Assembly: GCA_016185205.1 (NCBI GenBank)
Contig: JACPOA010000019.1
Location: forward strand, 1 to 64,000
Direction of reading: 5' to 3'
Source: Hyphomicrobiales bacterium
Lineage (GTDB): Bacteria; Pseudomonadota; Alphaproteobacteria; Rhizobiales; Xanthobacteraceae
DNA: 64,000 nt
Shown: piece by piece, positions 50,851-59,643 of the stretch
Position numbering within the stretch: position 1 is the first letter of the stretch
How the letters are laid out: every line of letters starts with the position of its first letter
Made by a program: the position numbers and the translations under genes
Notes under the pieces: generated by a model
What the model saw: only the letters and a program-made list of their open reading frames with translations
Told to the model about the DNA's origin: nothing
Database searches by the model: none

Positions 50851-51639
50851 CTAGTCTTTCTTCTTGATCGGCTTTGCCGGCGGCGACTGCCAGCCCTGCG
50901 CCTCTTCATAGCGCTTGGCGTAGCGATAGAACGTGCCTTCGAAATTTCCGAACGCGATGACAAAACCGGCCCAGCCGTCGACGAAGCCGCGCTTGAAAAC
51001 GTAATGTTTGAGAAAGGACCACAGGCCGTGACCGAGCGCACTCGCCATCGTCACGCGCTTGCCCGTGAGCTTGGGCGCCCCGAGCGAGGAATAGCGGTTC
51101 ACCTTCCGGATCACCTCTTCCAGGTTGCGGAAGGGGAACTGCCAGACCGCGTTCTGCAGCGTGCCGAGCGGCTTGCCGCTCAGGTTCTCGAAGCCCTCGT
51201 GCACCGGCTCGAGGGTGTAGCGCATGCTGCCCTTGCGGAAGAGCTGCGGCTGGCGAAAGTTCGGATACCAGCCGGAGCCCTTGATCCAGCGGCCCATCAT
51301 GTAACTTTTGCGCGGCACGCGGTAGACGTCGTGCGGCGGGTTGCCTGCGATCAGCGCCAGGATCTCGTCGCGCACCGCTTCGGTGCAACGCTCGTCGGAA
51401 TCCAGGCTGAAGATCCAGTCGTATTGGCAGGCCTCGATGGCGTGGTTGCGCAGGTCGCCGAAACCGTTGAACGCCACCTCCACCACGCGCGCGCCCAGCA
51501 ACTTGGCGATCTCAGGCGTCCGATCGGTGCTGAACGAGTCGATCACCACCACCTCGTCGGCCCACAGCACGCTGGACACGGCGGCTTCGATCTTTTCGGC
51601 CTCGTTGTAGGTGAGGATATAGGCTGAGATTTTCTGCAT
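50851..51639 (-). CDS. GT2 glycosyltransferase, WaaE/KdtX-like LPS core enzyme
   Basis: A 262-aa cytosolic glycosyltransferase. ISAYILTYNEAEKIEAAVSSVLWADEVVVIDSFSTD is the WaaE-type start; FNGFGDLRNHAIEACQYDWIFSLDSDERC carries the DxD; MGRWIKGSGWYPNFRQPQLFRKGSMRY follows. WaaE-like enzymes add glucose to core heptose. It ends with a Lys-rich KPIKKKD tail. It is divergent from the GT2-waaL-GT9 genes with about 120 bp between. Donor and acceptor are inferred from the family only. Confidence 0.87.
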   Translation of the reverse strand: MQKISAYILTYNEAEKIEAAVSSVLWADEVVVIDSFSTDRTPEIAKLLGARVVEVAFNGFGDLRNHAIEACQYDWIFSLDSDERCTEAVRDEILALIAGNPPHDVYRVPRKSYMMGRWIKGSGWYPNFRQPQLFRKGSMRYTLEPVHEGFENLSGKPLGTLQNAVWQFPFRNLEEVIRKVNRYSSLGAPKLTGKRVTMASALGHGLWSFLKHYVFKRGFVDGWAGFVIAFGNFEGTFYRYAKRYEEAQGWQSPPAKPIKKKD

Positions 51640-51762
51640 GATCCTTGCAGGCCGCCTTGTTTGCGCCCTGTCACGTTAACATTGCCCGCACCACGCGTCC
51701 TAGGGATTTGTCGGCGCAGGTGAAATCGGCTAAGCCTGCCGGCGAAACCATGCAACGACAGG

Positions 51763-52614
51763 ATGCCCGTGGCCGAGCTGATCTCTGTCATCGTCGCGAC
51801 CTATAACCGCGAGGATGCGCTCGATGCGGTACTGCGCTCGCTCGCTGGCCAGAGCGACCGGGATTTCGAGGTCGTGGTTGCCGATGACGGCTCGACCGCG
51901 GCGACCGCCGCGGTGATCGAGACCTGGCGCGGCAAGGTTGGGCGCCGGCTCGAACATATCTGGCAAGAGGACCGTGGCTTTCGCCTGGCGGAGATTCGCA
52001 ATCGGGCCATCATGGCCGCCCACGGCACCTACTGCATATTCCTCGACGGTGACTGCCTGGCACGCCCCGATTTCATTGCCGTCCATCGCCGCCTGGCCGA
52101 ACCAGGCTGGTTCGTCACCGGCAATCGCATCCTGCTATCGGCGGCGCTGACGTCGAAAGTGCTGCGGGAGAAGCTCATGCCGGAAGGCTGGAACTACGCT
52201 CTCTGGCTGGCCGAGCGTTGGCGCGGCGGCATCAATAGGCTGTCGGCATTGCTGCATCTGCCGCTCGGCGTGCTGCGGCGGCTGCGACAGCGCCAATGGC
52301 GCGGCGCGCGCGCCTGCAATCTCGCGGTCTGGCGCGCCGACCTCGACCGCGTCGACGGCTTCGATGCCGACTACAGCGGCTGGGGCCGGGAGGATTCCGA
52401 TTTCATCGTGCGCCTGCTGCGTGCGGGAGTGCGCCGCAAGGACGGCACGTTCGCCACCGGCGTCTTGCATCTGTGGCACGCCGAAGCCGATCGCTCGCAA
52501 CTCTCGGCCAACGAGGGCAAGCTCTCAAATGTTGTCGCCAGCGATCGTGTCCGCGCGCAACGCGGTCTGTCGGCGCTGCTACCTGCCGGCGCTACAACCA
52601 AGGTCGCGGGTTGA
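51763..52614 (+). CDS. GT2 glycosyltransferase with galactosyltransferase-type C-terminal region
   Basis: A 283-aa transferase: LISVIVATYNREDALDAVLRSL, FEVVVADDGSTAATAAVIE, then IFLDGDCLARPDFIAVH with the DxD, and NLAVWRADLDRVDGFDADYSGWGREDSDFIVRLLRAG, the C-terminal block of the galactosyltransferase-type group. It is likely cytosolic and membrane-associated, extending core or O-antigen. It is the first gene of a rightward operon with waaL and a GT9 gene; waaL starts 3 nt after its stop. Confidence 0.88.
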   Translation: MPVAELISVIVATYNREDALDAVLRSLAGQSDRDFEVVVADDGSTAATAAVIETWRGKVGRRLEHIWQEDRGFRLAEIRNRAIMAAHGTYCIFLDGDCLARPDFIAVHRRLAEPGWFVTGNRILLSAALTSKVLREKLMPEGWNYALWLAERWRGGINRLSALLHLPLGVLRRLRQRQWRGARACNLAVWRADLDRVDGFDADYSGWGREDSDFIVRLLRAGVRRKDGTFATGVLHLWHAEADRSQLSANEGKLSNVVASDRVRAQRGLSALLPAGATTKVAG

Positions 52615-52617
52615 GCG

Positions 52618-53868
52618 ATGGCAGCCGCTTTGCCGTCACATCGTTTCGATCGCATGCGCCTTGCGCGGTTCGCCGACGGGCTGGTGGTGGCGGTCGCGGT
52701 ATCGTTGCCATGGTCGACCTCGGCCACCAGCATATTGGTCGTCGTTTGGCTGGTTGTGCTGCTCCCCACGCTGCGCTTGGCCGAGCTTCGCCGCGAACTG
52801 ACGACCGCGGCCGGCCTCCTGCCGGTCCTGCTGCTGCTGTTCGGCATTGCCGGGATGCTGTGGGCCGATGTCGCGCTGATCGAGCGCTGGAAGGGCCTCG
52901 ACTCGTTCCTCAAGCTGCTGGTCATTCCGCTGCTGTTCATCCAATTCCGCCGCTCGGAGCGCGCCGATTGGGTGTTCGGCGGCTATGTCATCGCCTGCGT
53001 GGCGTTGCTCTTGGCGTCCTATGTTTTGGTGCTTTGGCCGGAGTCGAGTTTTCATTTTTCGTCGGATTTCGGCGTGCTGGTAAAAAATGCTCCGACCCAG
53101 AGCGGCGAATTCGTCACCTGCATCTTCGGTTTGCTGTTCCTGGCGGTTGAATCCTTCACGCGCCGACAATGGCTGTGGCTGCTTGGTTTTCTTATCGTGA
53201 TCTTGGCCATGCTGATGAACATCTTTTTCGTGGCGACCGGGCGCACGGCGCTGGTTCTTATTCTTGTCTTGCTGGTTCTGTTCGCCATTAAAAAATTGAG
53301 CCGTGGCGGCATCCTTATTCTTTTCGCATGCACGATCGCGATCGGTGCCATGGCATGGTCCTCGTCACCCTATTTGCGCGGTCGCATTGTGCAAGTCTGG
53401 ACCGATTTTCAGAGTTACGAGGCGACCGACGAGCGAAACTCGTCGGGTGAGCGCGTGGAATTCGCAAAAAAATCAATCGCGTTCATCCGCGAGGCGCCGA
53501 TCATCGGACACGGTACCGGCTCGATGCACGCGCTGTTTATAAAATCCGCGGTCGGGCAGACCGGTGCCGCCTCGACGGCCACGACCAATCCGCATAATCA
53601 GACGTTCGCCGTGGCTATCCAGCTCGGGCTCATCGGCGCCGGCGTGCTCTGGGCGATGTGGATCGCGCATCTGCTGCTGTTTCGCGGCTCCGGCCTGGTG
53701 GAATGGATCGGGCTCGTGATCGTCGTGCAGAACATCGTCGGCTCGCTGTTCAACTCGCATTTGTTCGATTTCACGCAGGGCTGGGTCTATGTCTTTGGCG
53801 TCGGCGTGGCCGGCGGCATGGCGCTGAAAAATCGTGCGATGCAGAAGCCGGCTGCTGCTGCGCCATGA
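52618..53868 (+). CDS. waaL: O-antigen ligase family protein
   Basis: A 416-aa polytopic membrane protein with about ten to twelve helices and one large periplasmic loop (about residues 245-310). In the loop, SSGERVEFAKKSIAFIREAPIIGHGTGSM, then TTNPHNQTFAVAIQLGLIG, match the Wzy_C/WaaL pattern including the catalytic His region (NPHN). It joins O-polysaccharide from undecaprenyl diphosphate to the lipid A core at the periplasmic face. It overlaps the next gene by ATGA. A polymerase of the Wzy type cannot be fully excluded, but adjacency to core genes favours the ligase. Confidence 0.87.
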   Translation: MAAALPSHRFDRMRLARFADGLVVAVAVSLPWSTSATSILVVVWLVVLLPTLRLAELRRELTTAAGLLPVLLLLFGIAGMLWADVALIERWKGLDSFLKLLVIPLLFIQFRRSERADWVFGGYVIACVALLLASYVLVLWPESSFHFSSDFGVLVKNAPTQSGEFVTCIFGLLFLAVESFTRRQWLWLLGFLIVILAMLMNIFFVATGRTALVLILVLLVLFAIKKLSRGGILILFACTIAIGAMAWSSSPYLRGRIVQVWTDFQSYEATDERNSSGERVEFAKKSIAFIREAPIIGHGTGSMHALFIKSAVGQTGAASTATTNPHNQTFAVAIQLGLIGAGVLWAMWIAHLLLFRGSGLVEWIGLVIVVQNIVGSLFNSHLFDFTQGWVYVFGVGVAGGMALKNRAMQKPAAAAP

Positions 53869-54917
53869 ACCGGATCGAACTTCCGTCGCATCCGCGCATT
53901 CTGGTGGTCGCGCTGCGCCGGCTCGGCGATGTGCTGCTGACCACGCCGCTGATCCGCAGCCTGCGGCGCGCCTGGCCGGATGCCACTATCGAAGCGCTGG
54001 TGTTCGCCGATACCGCCGACATTCTCAACGGCAATCTCGATCTCAACGGTGTCGTCGTCATGCCGACGCGGCCGACCATGGGGCAGGGCCTGGCGCTCGC
54101 CGCGCGGCTTTGGCGACGGTACGATCTTGCGATCTCGACGCAAGGCGGCGATCGGCCGACTTTCTTTGCTGCGATCGCCGGCCGCGTGCGGGCCGGCCCG
54201 TTCGAGCCGAATTTCAGCGGCCGTCTGAAGCGCCTCGCCTTTCATCGCAGTGTGCCCTATCAGCCGGGCGTGCATCGCGTGGAAGAGATTTTGCAGTTCG
54301 CCGATCTGCTCGGCATCGCGCGCGTGCCGGATCTGGTTGCGCCGCGCAGCGCCGATGCGGGCGGCATGCCCGCCGGCCCTTATGCGGTCATCCATGCCGC
54401 GCCGATGTTCCGCTACAAGCAATGGAGCAAGCAGGGCTGGCGCGAACTGGCGGCGGCGTTGGCGGCGCGCGGCCTCGCGGTGATTGCGACCGGCGGTCCT
54501 GCCGAAAGCGAACGTCGTTATCTGGATGATGTTTGGACCGGCGCGCCCGTTCGGCGGCTCGATGGCCAGCTCGATTGGCCGCAGCTCGCTGGTCTGTTGG
54601 CGAAAGCGCGGATCTATGTCGGTCCCGATACATCGGTGACGCATCTTGCCGCCGCTTCCGGCTGTGCGACGGTCGCGCTCTACGGGCCGACCGATCCGCG
54701 GCTGTGGGGCCCGTGGCCGGTGGGCGGCTTGCAAACAATGTGGGAAGCAACGGGGCGAATTCAGCAACGTGGCAATGTCTGGCTGGTGCAGAACGCGCTG
54801 CCTTGCACGCCGTGTCAGCTCGAAGGCTGCGAGCGGCGGCTCGACAGTCACAGCCAATGCCTCGACGAACTGTTACCTGAGCAAGTCATCGCAGCATTGG
54901 ATCAAGCGTTAAATTAA
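53865..54917 (+). CDS. GT9 heptosyltransferase-like protein (WaaQ type)
   Basis: A 350-aa GT9 transferase. It has HPRILVVALRRLGDVLLTTPLIRSLRRAWPDATIEALVF, YAVIHAAPMFRYKQWSKQGWRELAAAL and ARIYVGPDTSVTHLAAASGCATVALYGPTDPRLWGPWP. A Cys-rich segment near the end (LPCTPCQLEGCERR) is typical of the WaaQ-like subgroup. It probably adds a further core heptose. It is the third gene of the operon, coupled to waaL by a 4-nt overlap. Confidence 0.88.
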   Translation: MNRIELPSHPRILVVALRRLGDVLLTTPLIRSLRRAWPDATIEALVFADTADILNGNLDLNGVVVMPTRPTMGQGLALAARLWRRYDLAISTQGGDRPTFFAAIAGRVRAGPFEPNFSGRLKRLAFHRSVPYQPGVHRVEEILQFADLLGIARVPDLVAPRSADAGGMPAGPYAVIHAAPMFRYKQWSKQGWRELAAALAARGLAVIATGGPAESERRYLDDVWTGAPVRRLDGQLDWPQLAGLLAKARIYVGPDTSVTHLAAASGCATVALYGPTDPRLWGPWPVGGLQTMWEATGRIQQRGNVWLVQNALPCTPCQLEGCERRLDSHSQCLDELLPEQVIAALDQALN

Positions 54918-55008
54918 TTGAATGGGAGCTTTCACTGGTGCAATGTCGCGGTCGCGCCAGTTGCTTTGGGTTCGTTCTGCCAACATACGGAATTGCTCAT
55001 TCGTTCAA

Positions 55009-55821
55009 TTATAGCGCCACCGCTGGCCTGCGGCACACAAATTCATCGCAGCCGGTGCCTAATAGACCTAGGCCGGCTGCGTGCTCAAAGGAGCGAATGG
55101 CGGTGAAGCCGAGCCGGCCAAGGTGTGTCTTCACCTCGTCGGGGCTTGCGGACTCATAAGGATAGCCGCCCAGCCAGTCATGAACGTCATGATGCCAATT
55201 CATTCCACGCGCTGACTTATAGTTGCGTATATAAGCGCTCGGACTCCTGCCCGTGGCCGCTATCCCGATGAGATAGGCGGCTTTGTATGCGCCGCGCAAG
55301 ATGGCCTGAACTGCGCCCGGTGCTGCAGCGTAAAGGCGCTTTTCGATATGCCATGCGGCACAGAGCGGTGTCTTGCGGTAGAGAGCGATTGCGAGCGTTC
55401 CGTCCGGTGCGACTAGCGACGCGGCCCGCTCGAGCGCCGTCCACATCGCTCCAGTGTGATGCAGGACACCCCAGGAATAAACGATGTCGAATGTTCCGAA
55501 TCGTGTCGTGAACGATGCGTCCAAGATCGAGCCGCGCTCCACCGTCCAGCCGTCATCGCCTGGAAAATATTTGTCTCGCAATGATTGCGTGGACGCGACT
55601 GAGTCTGGGTCGAAGTCAAACGCGCGCACGCTGGCACCGAGCCTGCGGGCCACAAGCGAAGACAGCCCGCTTCCCGATCCGATGTCGAGAAAGGTGAGTC
55701 CCGACAAGTCCGCGCGGCCAAGCAATTTTTGCAGCGATTGCTCGGCCTCTACGATCTGTTCTTCCTGGAGGTCCGCGACGAACTTCAGCCAATTGTCGCC
55801 AAATCCGAATCTGATCGTCAT
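55009..55821 (-). CDS. SAM-dependent class I methyltransferase
   Basis: A 270-aa methyltransferase: LTFLDIGSGSGLSSLVARRLG (motif I, residues 43-63), VRAFDFDPDSVAS (motif II acid), and FDIVYSWGVLHHTGAMW (motif IV). It is coupled to the WecA-like gene by an ATGA overlap, so it probably modifies a sugar or lipid intermediate of the glycan. The track ORF extends to 56262 in a frame that shadows the WecA-like gene; the ATG at 55821 is the supported start. Confidence 0.88.
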   Translation of the reverse strand: MTIRFGFGDNWLKFVADLQEEQIVEAEQSLQKLLGRADLSGLTFLDIGSGSGLSSLVARRLGASVRAFDFDPDSVASTQSLRDKYFPGDDGWTVERGSILDASFTTRFGTFDIVYSWGVLHHTGAMWTALERAASLVAPDGTLAIALYRKTPLCAAWHIEKRLYAAAPGAVQAILRGAYKAAYLIGIAATGRSPSAYIRNYKSARGMNWHHDVHDWLGGYPYESASPDEVKTHLGRLGFTAIRSFEHAAGLGLLGTGCDEFVCRRPAVAL

Positions 55822-56858
55822 AAACGTATGTTCTCCCGAGACACGAAAGAGAAAAGTAGCCAGCCGACCAACGCGGCGCCGCACGCCAGCGTTGCTAACT
55901 GTACGATCATGCTGTCCCAGCACACGCTGATGATGGCGAGGGCGGTGAGTGCGATATTGAGCGCCAGCACGCGACCGACGATCGCCATGACGGTAAATCC
56001 GCGTTCCGTCGCGCGCTGATAGAAATGGGTACGGTGGGCTTGCCATATGGGCTCGCCGCGTGCGACGCGCCGGAACAGGGTAATGGTGGCGTCGGCGATA
56101 TAATAAAGCGGCAGCAATAGCGCGGCAGCAATATGGCCACGTCCCGCAACACTGACCAGCAGCCACGCCAGAAGAAGTCCGATCGCCAGGCTGCCGACAT
56201 CTCCTAGGAAAAGCCTCGCGACCGGGCGGTTGAGCGGGGCGAAGCCGACAACGGCGCCGCATAGCGCAAGCGCGACCACGGTATCGGACATCGGCAGAGC
56301 GCCGAGGCCGCCGATGACGACGAGACCCGCAGTGGCGGGCACGGTTTCGGCGGCTGTCATCCAGTCAATCCCATCCATGAAATTGACCAGATTAACGAAC
56401 CATAGGATGGCGAGGCCCAGAAGTGGACGTTCGAGCCAATGGGGCAGCAAGGGCGCGACGCGCAGGTCGCCTGGTAGCGCAGCCAGAACGATGGCAACGC
56501 CGACCGCTTGCAAAAACAGCCGGGGCAGTACGGGAATCGGAGAGATATCGTCAAACGCGCCTACGGAAGAGATGAAAACGGTGGCCGCCAAGACCAGCCA
56601 TAAGGAACTATTGCCGAAATCGCCGAGCAGAACCGATGCGCCGGCGACGGTGCCAATCGTTGCCGCGATCACTCCGATGCCAGCGCCCTGCGGAGTTGGT
56701 ATTTTATGCGAAGAACGAGCGTTGGGATGCGCGAGCGCGTAGCGCTGAAGCAGAGGCAGAAGTATCAGCAGCAGTCCGAAGCTGATGACCGCGGCCGAGA
56801 GAAAAATGACAAAGCCGAATGTGCCAAGCCACGCTGCGATGTCGCCAGTGTTGGTCAT
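55818..56858 (-). CDS. WecA/MraY-family polyprenyl-phosphate sugar-1-phosphate transferase
   Basis: A 346-aa integral membrane protein (GT4 clan, about ten helices). Family motifs are NARSSHKIPTPQGAGIGVI, SSVGAFDDISPIPV (Asp pair), LWFVNLVNFMDGIDWM, RLFLGDVGSLAIG and QAHRTHFYQRATERG (HxH). It starts glycan synthesis by moving a GlcNAc-, FucNAc- or QuiNAc-1-phosphate type group to undecaprenyl phosphate at the cytoplasmic face. It is flanked by GT4 and methyltransferase genes with overlapping ends, so the three form one leftward operon. Confidence 0.92.
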   Translation of the reverse strand: MTNTGDIAAWLGTFGFVIFLSAAVISFGLLLILLPLLQRYALAHPNARSSHKIPTPQGAGIGVIAATIGTVAGASVLLGDFGNSSLWLVLAATVFISSVGAFDDISPIPVLPRLFLQAVGVAIVLAALPGDLRVAPLLPHWLERPLLGLAILWFVNLVNFMDGIDWMTAAETVPATAGLVVIGGLGALPMSDTVVALALCGAVVGFAPLNRPVARLFLGDVGSLAIGLLLAWLLVSVAGRGHIAAALLLPLYYIADATITLFRRVARGEPIWQAHRTHFYQRATERGFTVMAIVGRVLALNIALTALAIISVCWDSMIVQLATLACGAALVGWLLFSFVSRENIRL

Positions 56859-58021
56859 GAGGCCGGGCCCTCCGATGACTGGGATTCGAGGCCAGCCGTG
56901 GCAGCCAGCAAATGTGCGTAGAGCGCAACGATTTCACGGCCGATTCGACCACTCGAAAATTCATCAGTGACGAGTTGACGACCGGCGCGGCCAAAGCTCA
57001 GGCGCAAATCTCTATCCTTCATCAAGATCTCGATGGCATTTGCCAGAGCCTGCGGATCATCGGGCGGGACCAGCAATGCGTTCACCCCATGCCGCGCGAT
57101 CTCCCGGCAACCAGGAACGTCCGTCGCTATCAATGGTCGGCCGCACGCCGCCGCTTCCAGCAGACTTTTCGGGAGGCCTTCCCGCCGCGATGGCAAAACC
57201 CCAACATGAGCTTGCGCCCAGACGGTTCGAACGTCATCGACATGTCCGAGCATCACAAGATTATTGTGATCGCGCCAAAGGGCCAGAACGTGATCCGGAA
57301 TTGAAGCAGGATTGGAAGGGTCGGGGGCGCCGGCAAGCAGAGTGCGAACGGCCAGGCCATGCTCGGTCAAAATCTCATGCGCACGCACGAGAGTTCGCAC
57401 GCCTTTGTCATCGAGTAGACGGCCGACAAATCCAACAGTGAAGGGACCGGTCGGTTCGGGCAGTGGAGTCAAATTGTCGACGTCAATGCCCGAGCCCGGA
57501 ATGAGCGCAATTCGGTCTCGTGGCACGCCAAGCTGCATGGCGACAGAACGGTCATCCGGGTTTTGCACGAGCACCGAAGTGTTAGGCCGCTTGAGCAGCC
57601 AACCGAGAAGGGGATTGGCGATCCAGCGCACCAACCGAGCCTTCGTCGTATCGGAAGTGAATATAAAGCCCAATCCGGCGAACGCATTGAGCCGCGCCAT
57701 TGGCAGTCCAAGGGCGGCTATCGAACCGATCACCGTCGGGACCAATGCGACATGATGAACGAGATCGGGGCGAAGTTGGCGATACAGGCGCCGTGTTTCC
57801 ATGATCGTTCGAAGGAAACGAAACGGGTTCATGCTCCCGCGGCGCCATTGGATCGGATGCAAGTTGAAACCTTCGCGTATGATCTGCTGCGCGCAATTGC
57901 CAACCCGTGTCGCGACATGCACCTCGTAGCCGGCATTTTTAGCCGAACGTGCCATGGGCAGACGATGCGAGACGAAATACCAGTCTTCCGAAACAAGGTA
58001 GAGAAGTTTTTGGGTCGGCAT
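56855..58021 (-). CDS. GT4 (GT-B) glycosyltransferase
   Basis: A 388-aa cytosolic glycosyltransferase: KLLYLVSEDWYFVSHRLPMARSAKNAGYEVHVATR, the WbpH/Cap-type N-terminus, then IPGSGIDVDNLTPLPE, FTVGFVGRLLDDKGVRTLVRAHEIL and VLPSRREGLPKSLLEAAACGRPLIATDVPGCRE with the EX7E motif. It is the first gene of the leftward operon (GT4, WecA-like, methyltransferase), all with 4-nt overlaps, so it probably adds the second sugar to the WecA product. It is divergent from the regulator gene at 58332. Confidence 0.92.
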   Translation of the reverse strand: MPTQKLLYLVSEDWYFVSHRLPMARSAKNAGYEVHVATRVGNCAQQIIREGFNLHPIQWRRGSMNPFRFLRTIMETRRLYRQLRPDLVHHVALVPTVIGSIAALGLPMARLNAFAGLGFIFTSDTTKARLVRWIANPLLGWLLKRPNTSVLVQNPDDRSVAMQLGVPRDRIALIPGSGIDVDNLTPLPEPTGPFTVGFVGRLLDDKGVRTLVRAHEILTEHGLAVRTLLAGAPDPSNPASIPDHVLALWRDHNNLVMLGHVDDVRTVWAQAHVGVLPSRREGLPKSLLEAAACGRPLIATDVPGCREIARHGVNALLVPPDDPQALANAIEILMKDRDLRLSFGRAGRQLVTDEFSSGRIGREIVALYAHLLAATAGLESQSSEGPAS

Positions 58022-58331
58022 GTCCGCTCTTTTGTTGGCGATAGCCCGCGATCGGCCACGCCAAGTTTACATAGGCCAAGTGAACGCCCTCCGGCAAAAG
58101 CGGGCCTGCAAAAAACGCACTGGGAAAAGCGCCGTTCGCGACAATTCGGATACGCCAACCGCTGCTTCCATAAGGTGATTCCGACAACCGCCCTTATTCC
58201 ATAAGCTTATGATTTTACGAAGTTATTCGTAATTAACGACGGCAACAATTTGTGTTCATTGCCTGAACATTGCGCTTGACGTTCACGCGATGAACAACGT
58301 ATCAAAGTACAGGCTACGGGTGGTGGGAGTC
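58022..58331. other. Divergent regulatory region of the surface-glycan operons
   Basis: A 310-bp AT-richer region between the GT4 gene and the winged-helix regulator gene. It contains an inverted repeat TTACGAA/TTCGTAA (58215-58232), twin GTTCA-N5-TGAAC palindromes (58254-58268 and 58281-58295), and a promoter-like TTGACG (58276-58281), 18 bp, TATCAA (58300-58305). Confidence 0.6.
58254..58295. promoter_or_regulatory. Twin palindromic operators over a sigma-70-like promoter
   Basis: Two 15-bp sites, GTTCATTGCCTGAAC and GTTCACGCGATGAAC, share the same arms and have centres 27 bp apart. The second lies in the spacer of a TTGACG-18-TATCAA promoter and covers the ATG at 58290, which argues that translation starts at 58332. 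Such paired dyads are typical of cooperative, often autogenous repression, here perhaps by the winged-helix protein encoded directly downstream. Confidence 0.65.
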
Positions 58332-58973
58332 ATGCGCCGAACCGGCGAAGAGAGTGCCGAGAGCTCCCGGATCATGCTGGGATTGCTCGATGCCGTCGAG
58401 CAGGACCGCGCGCAATCGCAGCGGCTGCTGGCCTCCGAACTCGGTATCGCTCTTGGCCTGGTCAACGCCTACCTCAAGCGCTGCGTCAAAAAAGGCCTGC
58501 TCAAGGTTCGCGGCGCGCCGGCACGGCGCTATGCATACTACCTGACGCCGCAAGGGTTTGCCGAGAAATCGCGGCTCACCGTTGAATATCTTTCTTACTC
58601 CTTCGGCTTCTTTCGCCAAGCCAAGACCGACTGCTCGGAATTGTTCCGGGTCGCCAAGGCGCGGGGCGTGAGCAGGATCGTGATGGTCGGCATGTCCGAT
58701 CTCGCCGAGATCGCCACGCTGTGTGCGATAGAACAGGCGATAACCATTGTGGGGTTGGTGCAGAGTGATGCACAGCAGAGCCAATTCATCGGCCTGCCGG
58801 TCTTTTCGGACTTCAACGCGGTGTCCGCTCCGTTCGACTGCGTCCTTATCACAGATGTGAACAACGCTCGCGAAGCGTGCGAGGCGGCCGTCGCCCATTT
58901 TGGCGTCGAGCGTGTGCTGGTTCCCGGACTGCTGCGCGTGCGGATTCGGCAACAAGGTGGAACGGCGGAATGA
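58332..58973 (+). CDS. Winged-helix regulator with nucleotide-binding-like C-terminal domain
   Basis: A 213-aa protein. The N-terminal winged helix (residues 10-75) reads SSRIMLGLLDAVEQDRAQSQRLLASELGIALGLVNAYLKRCVKKGLLKVR with RRYAYYLTPQGFAEKSRL. The C-terminal part (about 110-200) is Rossmann-like, with ISRIVMVGMSDLAEIATLCA-like and VLITDVNNA blocks, resembling CoA/nucleotide-sugar sensing domains seen with such regulators. The track start 58290 lies inside an operator; the ATG at 58332 follows GGTGGGAG. An RfaH-like gene overlaps it by ATGA, so the pair probably controls the glycan operon downstream. Confidence 0.8.
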   Translation: MRRTGEESAESSRIMLGLLDAVEQDRAQSQRLLASELGIALGLVNAYLKRCVKKGLLKVRGAPARRYAYYLTPQGFAEKSRLTVEYLSYSFGFFRQAKTDCSELFRVAKARGVSRIVMVGMSDLAEIATLCAIEQAITIVGLVQSDAQQSQFIGLPVFSDFNAVSAPFDCVLITDVNNAREACEAAVAHFGVERVLVPGLLRVRIRQQGGTAE

Positions 58974-59482
58974 CATCCGGCGAACAGCGTTGGTACGTCG
59001 TGCAATCGCAGCCCAATGCCGAGCACAAGGCCGTGGCGCATCTCGAGCGTCAGGGCTTCGGCACCTATTTGCCGCGCTATCTCAAGCGCCGCCGTCACGC
59101 ACGCCGCGTCGACATCGTCGCCGCGCCTTTGTTTCCGCGCTATTTATTTGTCGCCATTGACATGACGGCGCAGCGCTGGCGCTCCATCTTCTCGACGGTC
59201 GGCGTGTCGCACATCGTCTGCAACGGGGATATTCCCACCGCAATACCGGGGAAAGTGGTCAGCGCGCTGAAAGAGCGCGAAGATGCCGACGGCTTTATTC
59301 GTCTGGATCACCGGCCAAATTTCCGCAGCGGCGACAAGATCCGCGTGATCGAGGGCGTGTTCGCCGACTGCTTCGGACTCTACGAAGGCATGCGGGACAG
59401 CGAGCGCGTCGCCATCCTCCTCGATCTCCTCGGCCGCAAGGTGCGGGTGATGGTGGATATGGGGAGCGTGGCGGCAGCCTAA
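58970..59482 (+). CDS. NusG-family antiterminator, RfaH/UpxY-like
   Basis: A 170-aa NusG paralogue. The NGN domain begins QRWYVVQSQPNAEHKAVAHLERQGFGTYLPRYLKRR and continues with APLFPRYLFVAIDMTAQRWRSIFSTVGVSHIV. The C-terminal KOW region is RSGDKIRVIEGVFADCFGLYEGM. Specialised NusG paralogues of this kind (RfaH, UpxY, LoaP) let RNA polymerase read through long polysaccharide operons. It directly precedes a rightward glycan operon whose leader holds an ops-like GCGGTAGC. Its ATG overlaps the stop of the regulator gene. Confidence 0.9.
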   Translation: MTSGEQRWYVVQSQPNAEHKAVAHLERQGFGTYLPRYLKRRRHARRVDIVAAPLFPRYLFVAIDMTAQRWRSIFSTVGVSHIVCNGDIPTAIPGKVVSALKEREDADGFIRLDHRPNFRSGDKIRVIEGVFADCFGLYEGMRDSERVAILLDLLGRKVRVMVDMGSVAAA

Positions 59483-59536
59483 CCGGGGCTGCAGGTTGAA
59501 GTCTTGTCGTCTGGATGCTGTTTAGGCACCCGGGCT

Positions 59537-59546
59537 GCGGTAGCAC
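59537..59546 (+). promoter_or_regulatory. ops-like element in the glycan-operon leader
   Basis: GCGGTAGCAC in the untranslated leader between the RfaH-like gene and the first glycan gene. It shares the 8-mer GCGGTAGC with the E. coli ops element (GGCGGTAGCGTG) that recruits RfaH. An 8-mer in GC-rich DNA can occur by chance, so the placement beside an RfaH-type gene is the main support. Confidence 0.4.
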
Positions 59547-59643
59547 AGGTCCCAACTAACGGACGAGCAGGAATTGCCAGGTTGCAGGAATTTCCCAGCA
59601 ATGGCGTGGGAAAAAGGTATCCGAGAAGGAGATTTAAACGACA

